Of a stretch of 64,000 bases of DNA, positions 34,315 through 42,777 are shown piece by piece; the stretch's first letter is position 1; each line of letters starts with the position of its first letter. Made by a program: the position numbers and the translations under genes. The notes beneath the pieces were generated by a model. The model searched no databases. It saw only the letters and a list, made by a program, of their open reading frames with translations, and was not told the DNA's origin. This DNA comes from Burkholderia pyrrocinia (GTDB lineage Bacteria > Pseudomonadota > Gammaproteobacteria > Burkholderiales > Burkholderiaceae), in NCBI RefSeq assembly GCF_022809715.1, contig NZ_CP094460.1:496001-560000 (forward strand), given 5' to 3'.

Positions 34315-35181
34315 TCAATCGCCGAACCCGATCTCGGCTTCGAGCGTCTGGCCCACTTCGAGGAAACCGCCGGCGCCTTCGACGACGATCGCGTTGATGC
34401 CGAACGTCAGCGCGCCGTCGAAGGTCGGATTCGCGCGATAGGTCTGCATCGTGTCGGTCGGTTCGTGCGGCCATGCGGGATCGGGCGCGCCGGTGACCTG
34501 ATCGATCGTCGGCATCGGGCAGCGCGTGCACAGCTTCACGAGGCGCAGCCGCACCGGCGTCGCGCCGTCGGTGTCGAGGTGTTCGACGAAATCCTCTTCG
34601 TATGCATCGAGATCCGACACGACGATGTTCGGGCGGAAGCGGTTCATCGGGATCGCCGGCGCACCCTTCGCGGCGAGCCGTGCGTTCAGGTCGTCGAGCG
34701 ACGACTGGCCGATCACGAGCAGCGGATAGCCGTCCGCGAACTGCGTGTGCGTATCGATCTCGCCGGTCCATTTTCGGTTGCAGCCGCGGCGCGCGTCAGG
34801 CCCGAAGCGCGCGAGCTTCGTCGGCATGCCGAGGAATTCGGTGAGCCACGCGGCCGTTTCGGCGCCCGTGTCGATCGCGTCGACCGTGTCGCGCCAGACG
34901 GTCGCGGCCATTTTCGGCGTGGCGGGCGACACGTCGCCGTCGAGCGGCGTGCGGATCTCGTGCATGCCCGGCGCGTTCAGCACGAGTGCATCGCTGTCGA
35001 GTGCGGTGCGGATCAGCGCGAGGCGCGGGTGCGTGCGCTGCGTGATCATCTGCCCGTCGGGATCGGTGATCAGCCAATGACGGTCGTATGCGAGGCCCGT
35101 TTCGAGCAGTTGCGCACGCGGCAGCGCGATGCCGGCGCAGGATTTGATCGGGTAGACGAAAAGTTCGCTGATGGCTGGCAT
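34315..35181 (-). CDS. MOSC domain-containing protein (YcbX-like, without ferredoxin domain)
   Basis: A 288-residue protein with MOSC-N barrel (SELFVYPIKSCAGI at residues 4-17) and MOSC domain with the conserved cysteine in KLCTRCPMPTID. MOSC proteins are related to the molybdenum cofactor sulfurase C-terminal domain and carry sulfur or reduce N-hydroxylated compounds. E. coli YcbX has an additional C-terminal 2Fe-2S domain; that is absent here, so an electron donor must be separate. It ends a same-strand run of sulfur-related genes, 93 bases from the binding-protein gene, so it may belong to that operon. Confidence 0.9.
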   Translation of the reverse strand: MPAISELFVYPIKSCAGIALPRAQLLETGLAYDRHWLITDPDGQMITQRTHPRLALIRTALDSDALVLNAPGMHEIRTPLDGDVSPATPKMAATVWRDTVDAIDTGAETAAWLTEFLGMPTKLARFGPDARRGCNRKWTGEIDTHTQFADGYPLLVIGQSSLDDLNARLAAKGAPAIPMNRFRPNIVVSDLDAYEEDFVEHLDTDGATPVRLRLVKLCTRCPMPTIDQVTGAPDPAWPHEPTDTMQTYRANPTFDGALTFGINAIVVEGAGGFLEVGQTLEAEIGFGD

Positions 35182-35274
35182 GGCGCTGGCTTCGCATGAC
35201 GTGGATGGTCGAAGCGCGATTGTGCCAGATCGTGCGGAAGCCGTTCGGGCGGTTGCGCACCGCCGCGCGGCCGG

Positions 35275-36228
35275 TCATGCGAGCGGGAAACCCGCGTCGA
35301 AGGTGGTGCGCACGTCGAGCGGCTGGCGCAGCAGCCCGGCCTTCAGATAGAAGTCGGCCGTACGCTGCTGTTCGGCGATCACCGTCGCATCGATCGGCAG
35401 CCAGCGCGTGTTGCGGCGCTCGAACTGCAGCTTCGCGGCTGCCGGTGGAATGCCGATGATGCGTGCGAGCGCCGCGGAATACGCGTCGACATGCCGGTAC
35501 GACCAGGTCTGGGCGCGCACGACGCGCCGCAGGAAATCGTGCAGCACGTCGCGCTTCGACGCGATCGCCGCGTCGGTCGCCGCGAGATAGCTGAGGCCCG
35601 ACCACAGCCCGCGGCCGTTGACGAGCACGCGTGCTCGGCCGCTCGTTTCGGCGAGCGCCGTGTAAGGCTCCCACGTCGCCCAAGCGTCGATCGATCCGGT
35701 TGCGAGCGCAAGCATCGTGTCGGCCGGCGGCAGGAAGCGGAACGACACGGCATCGGGCGGCAGTCCGGCCGCGTCGAGCGCCTTCAACGTGACGAAGTGG
35801 CCGATCGAGCCGCGTGTGGTGCCGATGCGCTTGCCCTTCAGGTCGGCCGCGCCTTTCAGTGCCGCGTCGGGCCGCACGAGCACGGCCGTGCCGTACGGAT
35901 CGGAACGGTTCGCGCCGATTACCTTGATGCGTGCACCGGATGCGAGCGCGAAGATCACCGGCGCATCGCCGATCGGCCCGCAATCGACGGCGGCCGCGTT
36001 CAGCGCTTCGGCGAGCGGCGCGGCGGCCGGAAACTCGGTCCACGCGATGTCGTATGGGAGGCCGTTCAGTTCGCCGGCCGCTTCGAGCAGCGCGCGCAGC
36101 CCGCCTTTCTGGTCGCCGGCGCGCAGCAGCGGCCGTACGCCCGATTGCGCGCGCAGCGCGGCCGGTGCCGCGGCGATCGTGGCGAGGGCGCTCGCCTGGG
36201 CGAGGAAATGGCGTCGGGTCGGATTCAT
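35275..36228 (-). CDS. Sulfonate-type ABC substrate-binding protein (SsuA-like), copy 1
   Basis: A 317-residue periplasmic protein with a Tat-like signal (TRRHFLAQASALATIAAAPAALRAQ). The mature sequence follows the SsuA family: GDQKGGLRALLEAAGELNGLPYDIAWTEFPAAAPLAEALNAAAVD, then LKGKRIGTTRGSIGHF and GSIDAWATWEPY. By family it binds aliphatic sulfonates. It lies downstream of the cytochrome gene by 37 bases and has no separate permease, so it may feed the upstream ABC transporter with a second ligand. Confidence 0.9.
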   Translation of the reverse strand: MNPTRRHFLAQASALATIAAAPAALRAQSGVRPLLRAGDQKGGLRALLEAAGELNGLPYDIAWTEFPAAAPLAEALNAAAVDCGPIGDAPVIFALASGARIKVIGANRSDPYGTAVLVRPDAALKGAADLKGKRIGTTRGSIGHFVTLKALDAAGLPPDAVSFRFLPPADTMLALATGSIDAWATWEPYTALAETSGRARVLVNGRGLWSGLSYLAATDAAIASKRDVLHDFLRRVVRAQTWSYRHVDAYSAALARIIGIPPAAAKLQFERRNTRWLPIDATVIAEQQRTADFYLKAGLLRQPLDVRTTFDAGFPLA

Positions 36229-36265
36229 CGTGAAGTTCGGTTGATCGAAGGAGAGGTTCGGGAAT

Positions 36266-37447
36266 TCAGTGCGGGAGCCCGGCCTGCACGTCGCGGACGG
36301 GTTCCGCGTCGACGCGCAGCAGCAGCGCGGTCAGCGGGTCGCCGTTCGCGGCGGCCGCGGCCGGCCGAGCAGCGGCATCGGAACGACACAGCAGGTCGGC
36401 ATCCGACCAGCCGGCGCTGCCCGGCAGCGCGCGCGCCCGCAGCCAGCCGCGCCGGTCGGCGAGCAGTTGCGTGCCGCCGAGTGCGTCGGGCGCGACGCCG
36501 GCAATCGTCGCGAACGCGAGCCATGCATCGGGTGTCGACGCGACGCAGTTCGCACGCGTACCGGTTGCCGGCGGCACGGCCGCGCCGCGTGCGGTGACAA
36601 GCAAGGTTTGCCAGCGCGCGTCTTCCGGCGGTGGTGCGACGCCCGGTGCGAGCGCGACGATGCGCACGCGCTGGCCTTCGCGCCAGCGATCGAGCGGTTG
36701 CGGCGCCGCGCTGCCGCAGCGCACGTCGAGCGCCGGCAGCGGGACGGGCACGGGCCATGCGCCTTCGGCCTGCGCGCCGCTGCCTGCAGAGAGCGCTTTC
36801 AGGTAGTCGAGCACGGCCCACGTGTCCTGAGGGCCGAGCGTCGCGGCGAAGCCGGGCATCGTCGGTGCGCCGTGTTCGTCGCGCGTGCCGTGGCGCACGC
36901 GCCAGAACAGTTCGCCGTCGAGGCGACGCGCAAGCAGCGAGCCGGCAAAGGTCGGCGGCCAGTGCGCGAGCGTGGCCGCGAGCGGGCCTTCGCCACGGCC
37001 GTCCGCGCCGTGGCAGGCCGCGCAGTGTTGCGCATACAGATGCGCGCCGCGCATCACGTTCGTCACCGAAAACGGCGCGGGATCGCGCTGGAAACTCGTC
37101 GGCACGGCGGGCGCGAGCCACAGCGACGACGGCGGCCATGGTGCGAACCATGCAACGGCGAGCGTGGCGATCGCGGATGCGAAACGCCACTTTCGCGAAG
37201 CGAGCGCGATGCAGGCGAGCACGACGGCCAGCGCCGTCTCCGCACCGGCGAACGCGAGTTGCCGCGTGAGTCCCGCGTCGATGCGCAGCGTCTCGAGTGC
37301 GATCCGGTGCGCCCACGGCCATGCGGCCTGACCGTCGGCATCGCCCGTCAGGCCGACCGCATGCAGCATGCGCGCCAACGCGATTTGCGCGCGATACAGC
37401 AGTTGCAGGAATGCGAGCGCCCAGTCGGAGAACGGCGGCGCGTTCAT
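36266..37447 (-). CDS. Membrane-anchored c-type cytochrome with unknown C-terminal half
   Basis: A 393-residue protein. Two hydrophobic segments (about 64-84 and 88-105) precede a single cytochrome c domain with heme motif CAACH at 142-146 and a probable Met197 axial ligand in PTMPGF. After about residue 225 comes a 165-residue region with three cysteines that I cannot assign. The heme domain should face the periplasm. It is embedded in a sulfonate-transport operon, 50 bases after the ATPase gene and 37 before a binding-protein gene. No such component is part of the standard ssu system; oxidation of released sulfite is one possible job, unproven. Confidence 0.82.
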   Translation of the reverse strand: MNAPPFSDWALAFLQLLYRAQIALARMLHAVGLTGDADGQAAWPWAHRIALETLRIDAGLTRQLAFAGAETALAVVLACIALASRKWRFASAIATLAVAWFAPWPPSSLWLAPAVPTSFQRDPAPFSVTNVMRGAHLYAQHCAACHGADGRGEGPLAATLAHWPPTFAGSLLARRLDGELFWRVRHGTRDEHGAPTMPGFAATLGPQDTWAVLDYLKALSAGSGAQAEGAWPVPVPLPALDVRCGSAAPQPLDRWREGQRVRIVALAPGVAPPPEDARWQTLLVTARGAAVPPATGTRANCVASTPDAWLAFATIAGVAPDALGGTQLLADRRGWLRARALPGSAGWSDADLLCRSDAAARPAAAAANGDPLTALLLRVDAEPVRDVQAGLPH

Positions 37448-37497
37448 CGGCCGCGTTGCCGCCGAGCGGCGCCCAAGCGTCGAACGGCACCCTGCAT

Positions 37498-38325
37498 CTA
37501 CCAGCTCGCATCCAGCCCGAGATGCCGCAGCGCGTCGTGACGCAGTTCCGCGAGGCGCGGGTCGCCGCGATGGCGCGGGTAGGGCAGGTCGACGTGCAAT
37601 TCGGCGACGATTCGTGCCGGACGCGGCCCGAACACGATCACGCGCTGCGCGAGGAACAGCGCTTCCTCGACATCGTGCGTGACGAGCAGCGCGGAGAACC
37701 CGTCGCGTTGCCACAGCGCGGTCAGCTCGGCCTGCATCGTGAGCCGCGTCAGCGAATCGAGCTTGCCGAGCGGCTCGTCGAGAATCAGCAGGCGCGGATC
37801 GTTGACGAGCGCGCGGGCGAGCGCGACGCGCTGCGCCATCCCGCCGGACAACTGATGCGGAAACACGTTCGAGAATTCCTGCAGCCCGACGCGTTCGAGC
37901 GCATCGTCGACGCGATGCTGCGCGGTACGCGCCACGCCGCGCGCTTCGAGGCCGAGCGCGACGTTTGCACGCACGCGTCGCCACGGGTACAGCGTCGGGT
38001 CCTGGAACACGACGATGCGCGACGGATCGGGGCGCTCGATCGGCACGCCGTCCTGCGCGATCGTGCCTTGCCGCGCGGCGTCGAGGCCCGCGACGAGGCG
38101 CAGCAGCGTCGATTTCCCGCAGCCGCTCGGGCCGAGCAGCGCGACGAATTCGCCGGCCGCGACCGACAGCGTGACGTCGTCGAGCACCGGCAGCGGGCCG
38201 CCGGGGCCGTCGAACGCATGGCTTACGCGGCGGATGTCGATGCGCGCGCCGCGCGGCGCCGTGATGGTGGACGAAGCGGCGGGCGAAGCGGAGACGGATG
38301 GTTCGAGTACGGCGGCGCTTACCAT
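37498..38325 (-). CDS. Sulfonate-type ABC transporter ATPase (SsuB-like)
   Basis: A 275-residue ATP-binding subunit with Walker A GPSGCGKST, signature LSGGMAQR, Walker B LLILDEPLGKLD and VTHDVEEA. It follows the nitrate/sulfonate/taurine (SsuB/TauB) cluster in FQDPTLYPWRRV. A 40-residue N-terminal extension rich in Ala/Ser precedes the domain. It overlaps the permease end by seven bases, so the two are translationally coupled. Confidence 0.93.
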   Translation of the reverse strand: MVSAAVLEPSVSASPAASSTITAPRGARIDIRRVSHAFDGPGGPLPVLDDVTLSVAAGEFVALLGPSGCGKSTLLRLVAGLDAARQGTIAQDGVPIERPDPSRIVVFQDPTLYPWRRVRANVALGLEARGVARTAQHRVDDALERVGLQEFSNVFPHQLSGGMAQRVALARALVNDPRLLILDEPLGKLDSLTRLTMQAELTALWQRDGFSALLVTHDVEEALFLAQRVIVFGPRPARIVAELHVDLPYPRHRGDPRLAELRHDALRHLGLDASW

Positions 38326-39461
38326 TTGACGGTTCCTTTCTGCCACGCGAGCACGCGGTCGCGCACCGCGAACAGCAGCGCGATCAGCCCGGAAAACAGC
38401 AGCGCCATCACGATCAGCGCCGCATACATGTTCACGTACGATGCCCAGCCCTGCGCCCAGCTCAGGTACCAGCCGAGCCCCGACTTGACGCCCATCATCT
38501 CGGCGACGACCAGCACCGTGAACGACGCGCTCAACCCCATGAAGATGCCGACGAACACGTGCGGCAGCGCGGCCGGAATCGCGACGCGCAGCACCAGGAA
38601 GCGCGCGTTCGCGCCGAGCGTGCGGGCCACGTCGTAATACTGCTTGTTGACGCTCGCGACGCCCGACCACGTCAGCACGGCGACCGGGAAGCCGGTCGAC
38701 AGCGCGATCAGGAACGCGGCGGCCGAATAGCTCGACGGGAAGAAGTAGAACGTGAGCGGCAGCAGCGCGGTGGCCGGCACGGGGCCGAGCACGCGCAGCA
38801 CCGGATGCACCCAGTAGCCGATCCGGCGCGACCAGCCGATCGATACGCCGACGGCAAAACCGACCGCGACGCCGTACGCAAACCCGAGCGCGAGCAGCTT
38901 CAGCGTGTTGCCGGCGCTGCCGAGCAGGCGCGGCCAGTCGTCGACATACACCTCGATCAGCGCCTGCGGCGGCGCGAAGAACGGCGTCGGCAGCCAGCCG
39001 GTTTTCGCGGTGACGATTTCCCAGGCGGCGAGCACGAGCGGCAGCGCGACGAGCCATGGGCCGGCCGGACGCACGCGCGCGAGCCGCGTGCGCGTCGCGG
39101 GAACGAAATGGCCGAGCGTCGCGACGGCGAGCAGCAACGCGGCGATCGACCATGCTGCGGTGGCGAACGTGTCCGTGTACGCCCAGTCGGTGAAGCCGAC
39201 GACGCGGTTCGGCCACAGTTGCGTGAGCGCGCCGAGCGCGGCCCATGCGAACGCGGCGACGATGCCGGTCGGCCAGGTGCGGGCGCGGCGGGCTTCGGTG
39301 GCCAGCGTGGCATCACAGGCCGTGCAGGCAATGCGCGCGCACGCAGCGGAGGCAGTGGATGCAGCGGAGACAGCGGAGACAGCGGAGACAGCGGAGACAG
39401 CGGCGCCGCCGGCCGGTGCCGATGCAGCGCGCGCAGGGGAAGCATGTTCGATCGTCGACAT
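38319..39461 (-). CDS. Sulfonate-type ABC transporter permease (SsuC-like)
   Basis: A 380-residue permease, longer than typical SsuC (about 260) because of an extra N-terminal part with low-complexity Ser/Ala/Val repeats and two additional hydrophobic segments. The core membrane domain starts near residue 135; the EAA loop is DVARTLGANARFLVLRVAIPAALP. The start MSTIEHASP was chosen as the first ATG after the binding-protein stop, leaving a four-base gap. A 9-base tandem repeat encodes the VSA repeats near residue 20. Confidence 0.9.
   Translation of the reverse strand: MSTIEHASPARAASAPAGGAAVSAVSAVSAVSAASTASAACARIACTACDATLATEARRARTWPTGIVAAFAWAALGALTQLWPNRVVGFTDWAYTDTFATAAWSIAALLLAVATLGHFVPATRTRLARVRPAGPWLVALPLVLAAWEIVTAKTGWLPTPFFAPPQALIEVYVDDWPRLLGSAGNTLKLLALGFAYGVAVGFAVGVSIGWSRRIGYWVHPVLRVLGPVPATALLPLTFYFFPSSYSAAAFLIALSTGFPVAVLTWSGVASVNKQYYDVARTLGANARFLVLRVAIPAALPHVFVGIFMGLSASFTVLVVAEMMGVKSGLGWYLSWAQGWASYVNMYAALIVMALLFSGLIALLFAVRDRVLAWQKGTVKW
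39363..39403. repeat. 9-base tandem repeat inside the permease gene
   Basis: Four perfect copies of AGCGGAGAC (39363-39398) plus a half copy. The unit is a multiple of three, so changes in copy number would keep the frame and only lengthen or shorten a Val-Ser-Ala repeat at the permease N terminus. This is a likely variable locus between strains. Confidence 0.9.
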
Positions 39462-39465
39462 CGCG

Positions 39466-40500
39466 TCACCCCAGCACGTTCGCATAGACCTGCTGCGCGA
39501 AGCGCTGCGGGTCCGTGCTTTTCTTCAGCACGCTGATGCGGCGGAAATCGTCCGCATAGAACGCGATTTCCTGTTGCAGGTCGACGTTGGTCGGGTGATG
39601 CGTGTAGGTGAGCGTCGCGTACAGCTTGCGCAGGTCGTCGGGGCTGATTTTCGGCGAATACTTCGCGAATACTTTCGCGGCCTCGTTCGGGTTGTCGTGC
39701 GTGAACTCGGTCGCCTGCACGATCGAGCGCGCGAGCGCGGCGGCGGCCGGCCGGTCGTTGCGCACGAGATCGCCGCGCGCGCCGATCACGCAGCACACCT
39801 TGCGCGCGTATTCGCCGGACAGGTTGGTCGCGAGTTCCGTGTACGCGCCGTTGCTGCGCTTTTCGAGCAGAAAGAGATTCGGGTCGCCGTCGGCGATCGC
39901 GTGGATCTCGCCCTTGTCGACCGCGACGCCGAGCAGGTCGGCCGGATACTGCCGCCACGTGATGTCGCGCTCGGGATCGATCCCGTTCTTCGCGAGCAGG
40001 ATCGAGAAGAAATGCTTGCCGGGCGCGGCGAGATCGCTGACGCCGACCGTCTTGCCCTTCAGCGCCTGCAGCGTCGTGACGCCGGCCGCCTTCGCGCCGA
40101 GCAGCCGCACGCAGCCGCCGTGCGAACTGCCGATGATCTTCACGTCGAAGCCGGCTTCGAGCGGCTTCAGCCAGCGGTGGATCATCCCGACCGCCGCATC
40201 GGCCTTGCCGGTCGCGATCGATTCGAGCAGTTGGTCGGTCGACCCGCTGTAGTTGATCAGGTCGACCTTCAGGCCGTTCTTCTCGAAGAAGCCGCGCTCC
40301 TGCGCGACGACGATCGGCGTCAGGCAGAACGCGTTCTGGTTCCACGCGAACGTGAGCTTCTTCAGCGGCGGCGCGGACCATGCTTTGCGGCCGAGCGTGA
40401 TCGCCGGCGCGGCGAGCGCGGCGGCGCCGGCCGCGCGCAGCAGCCGGCGGCGTTTGTCGTCGTGCGCGATGGCCGGCGCGGGTGCGGTGGGTTGGGTCAT
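39466..40500 (-). CDS. Sulfonate/taurine-type ABC substrate-binding protein, copy 2
   Basis: A 344-residue periplasmic protein with an Arg-rich signal (DDKRRRLLRAAGAAALAAPAI; possibly Tat). The mature domain matches the NMT1/SsuA/NrtA-type family: FAWNQNAFCLTPIVVAQERGFFEKNGLKVDL, GKADAAVGMIHRWLKPLEAG, and GVSDLAAPGKHFFSILLAKNGI. It is 33 bases after the aldolase gene and four bases before the permease start, making it the cognate binding protein. Ligand unknown; an organosulfonate is suggested by the adjacent monooxygenase. Confidence 0.9.
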   Translation of the reverse strand: MTQPTAPAPAIAHDDKRRRLLRAAGAAALAAPAITLGRKAWSAPPLKKLTFAWNQNAFCLTPIVVAQERGFFEKNGLKVDLINYSGSTDQLLESIATGKADAAVGMIHRWLKPLEAGFDVKIIGSSHGGCVRLLGAKAAGVTTLQALKGKTVGVSDLAAPGKHFFSILLAKNGIDPERDITWRQYPADLLGVAVDKGEIHAIADGDPNLFLLEKRSNGAYTELATNLSGEYARKVCCVIGARGDLVRNDRPAAAALARSIVQATEFTHDNPNEAAKVFAKYSPKISPDDLRKLYATLTYTHHPTNVDLQQEIAFYADDFRRISVLKKSTDPQRFAQQVYANVLG

Positions 40501-40533
40501 GGTGGTCTGGTCTCCGGTCTTGCGGAAGGGCGC

Positions 40534-41373
40534 TCAGTCGAGCAGGTCGGGTTCGTCGGCGACGACGCGCGCGAACAGGCTTTCGAACGCATGCAGCGCG
40601 CCGTCGGGGCCGCCGATCTGGCCGTGCGTGTGGCGCGCGGTCGCGTGATCGATCGGCTGCGGCGTGCCGGCCGCTTCGGCCAGCAACTGCGTGTGCGCGG
40701 CGTTGTCGAGCGCGATGTACCACCACGCGGCGGCCTCGACCGTCGGGCCGGCCGTCAGGATGCCGTGGTTCTTCAGGATCACGCCCTTGTGCGTGCTGCC
40801 GTCCGGCTTCGAAAGCGCGTGCGCGATCCGCGCGCCTTCGCTCGTGTCGACGACCATCCCCGTGAAGTCGTCGAACAGCGCGTGATCCTCGTAGAACACG
40901 CACGCGTCCTGCGTGAGCGGATCGAGCGGGCGGCCGAGCGTCGACCACGCCTTGCCGTAGGTCGAATGCGTGTGCGCGGCGGCGACGACGTGCGGATGGG
41001 CTTCGTGGATCGCCGCGTGGATCGCGAACGCGGCCTTGTTCAGCGGCCGCGTGCCGATCGCGGTTTCGCCGTGCGCGTTGACGAGCAGCAGGTCGGACAC
41101 CTTGATCTGCGAGAAATGCACGCCGAGCGGATTCACCCAGAAATGGTCGGGCAGTTCCGGATCGCGCGCGGTGATGTGGCCGGCGAGCCCGGACGCGAAA
41201 CCGTAGCGCGCGAACAGGCGGAATGCGGCCGCGAGCCGTTCCTGCCGGTGGCGGCGTTCGGCGGCGACGTCGATGCGCGGTGCGGGCGGGTCGAACCAGA
41301 AATGCTGGCGCGGCGCTTCGGCGAGCACGAGGCCCGAGGCGGTACGGACGGGCGTGGCGAGGACGGCGGACAT
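40534..41373 (-). CDS. Class II aldolase/adducin family protein
   Basis: A 279-residue zinc-dependent class II aldolase-fold protein. The histidine pair in AAAHTHSTYGK, the NHGILTAG motif and SGLAGHITARDPE are diagnostic. Members act on sugar phosphates (fuculose, ribulose) or as decarboxylases. In this operon between an SsuD-like monooxygenase and a sulfonate importer, it may process the carbon skeleton left after desulfonation; that is inference. Start MSAVLATP was chosen as it gives family-like length and a 20-base gap from the upstream gene. Confidence 0.9.
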   Translation of the reverse strand: MSAVLATPVRTASGLVLAEAPRQHFWFDPPAPRIDVAAERRHRQERLAAAFRLFARYGFASGLAGHITARDPELPDHFWVNPLGVHFSQIKVSDLLLVNAHGETAIGTRPLNKAAFAIHAAIHEAHPHVVAAAHTHSTYGKAWSTLGRPLDPLTQDACVFYEDHALFDDFTGMVVDTSEGARIAHALSKPDGSTHKGVILKNHGILTAGPTVEAAAWWYIALDNAAHTQLLAEAAGTPQPIDHATARHTHGQIGGPDGALHAFESLFARVVADEPDLLD

Positions 41374-41393
41374 GGCATGCGGCTCCGTTTGCG

Positions 41394-42479
41394 TTAGGCC
41401 GCGCGGCGCGCCGCGTCGCGCGTGGCGACAGCGCTGCGCACGCGCGGAATCAGTTCGCGGCCGTAGTCGATCGCATCCTCGAGCGGATCGAAGCCGCGGA
41501 TCAGGAACGTCGTCACGCCGAGGTCGTAGTAGTCGAGCAGCGCATCGGCGACCTGTTCGGGCGTGCCGACGAGCGCCGTCGAGTTCGAGCGCGCGCCGGT
41601 GAGCTTCGCGATCTCGGTCCACAGCCGCTTGTCGACGCGCGAGCCGCGTTCGGCCGCGGCGAGCAGGCGGCGCGCGCCTTCGCTCTGCTGCGGGCCGCCG
41701 GCGCCGAGGCCGGCCGCTTCGCGCAGCCGCCGCGTTTCGTCGAGGATGCGATGCGCGCGCGCCCACGCTTCGTCCTCGGTCGCGGCGAGGATCGGGCGGA
41801 ACGACACGGAGAAACGCACCTGCCGGCCGTGCTGCGCGGCTTCGGCGCGCACGCGCGTGGTCAGGTCGCGCACCTGGTCGAGCGATTCGCCCCACAGCGC
41901 GTAGACGTCCGCGTGCTTGCCGGCCACCGCGAGCGCGGCTTCCGATGCGCCGCCGAAGTAGATCGGCACATGCGGCTGCTGGAACGGCTTCACTTCCGAA
42001 AAACCCTGCTTGAACCGATAGTGCGCGCCGTCGTGATCGAACGGCTGCGCTTCGGTCCAGATCCGCCGCAGGATGCCGAGGTATTCGTCGGTACGCGCAT
42101 AACGCGCGTCATGGTCGAGGAAATCGCCGTCGCGCTGCTGCTCGCTGTCCGAGCCGCCGGAGATGAAGTGCACGGCGAGCCGGCCGCGGCTGAACTGGTC
42201 GAGCGTCGCGATCTGCCGCGCGGCGAGCGTCGGTGCGGTGAAGCCCGGGCGATGCGCGAGCATGAAGTGGATGCGCTCGGTCGCGGCCGCCGCGAACGCG
42301 ATCGTCAGCGTCGCCGACGGGCCGGTCGAGTGATGCGGCACGAGGATCCGGTCGAAGCCGGCCGTTTCGTGGGCGCGCGCAAAGTCGCGCACATAGTCGG
42401 GATCGACCACCGGGCCGGACGCCGGGTGGATTTCCGACTGCTTCTGGCTCTGGATCATGCCGATGAATTCGACGCTCAT
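41394..42479 (-). CDS. FMNH2-dependent alkanesulfonate monooxygenase-like (SsuD/LLM family)
   Basis: A 361-residue luciferase-like flavin monooxygenase. It matches SsuD/SfnG-type enzymes in the start MSVEFIGMIQ, in the HFISGGSDSEQQRDGDFLDHDARYARTDEYLGI region and in VPIYFGGASEAALAVAGKHADVYALWGE. SsuD cleaves alkanesulfonates to aldehyde and sulfite with reduced flavin. No flavin reductase (SsuE) is adjacent, so reduced flavin must come from elsewhere. It is first in a minus-strand run of eight genes and divergent from the SfnB-like gene. Confidence 0.92.
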   Translation of the reverse strand: MSVEFIGMIQSQKQSEIHPASGPVVDPDYVRDFARAHETAGFDRILVPHHSTGPSATLTIAFAAAATERIHFMLAHRPGFTAPTLAARQIATLDQFSRGRLAVHFISGGSDSEQQRDGDFLDHDARYARTDEYLGILRRIWTEAQPFDHDGAHYRFKQGFSEVKPFQQPHVPIYFGGASEAALAVAGKHADVYALWGESLDQVRDLTTRVRAEAAQHGRQVRFSVSFRPILAATEDEAWARAHRILDETRRLREAAGLGAGGPQQSEGARRLLAAAERGSRVDKRLWTEIAKLTGARSNSTALVGTPEQVADALLDYYDLGVTTFLIRGFDPLEDAIDYGRELIPRVRSAVATRDAARRAA

Positions 42480-42777
42480 CTGGGTCTCCGGTGCAGGGAT
42501 GGCCCGGCGCACGGCCGGGCAGGAATGGAGCGCAGGTTAACGCCGCGATCATGCGGAATGGAAATAATCAATCCCGATTTGAATATCAGATTTGCATGGT
42601 TTGGGTGGCGGTGCGTTGCGCATACGCTGTGGGCTCACGAACGATCGGGCGGGTGCGCGTTACGCATCGCCGGCTTCACGCGAAACCGCGCCGCGTGGCG
42701 ATCGATCACCGCTATCGCGGCTGGTGCCGCGGTGGCCGCTTTTGTGCCTTTGTGCATTACCGAGGGAATCCGTCTCG
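42480..42777. other. Divergent control region of the sulfur genes
   Basis: Just under 300 bases separate two divergent sulfur-metabolism genes. The segment 42555-42600 is clearly A/T-rich (GAATATCAGATTTGC within it) and should contain promoters, plausibly CysB/Cbl or sigma-54/SfnR controlled as in other sulfonate systems; I cannot identify a definite site. Confidence 0.4.

Noticed and set aside
39363..39403. CRISPR-like array
   Set aside because: Units are 9 bases and directly adjacent without spacers, inside a coding frame; it is a simple tandem repeat.
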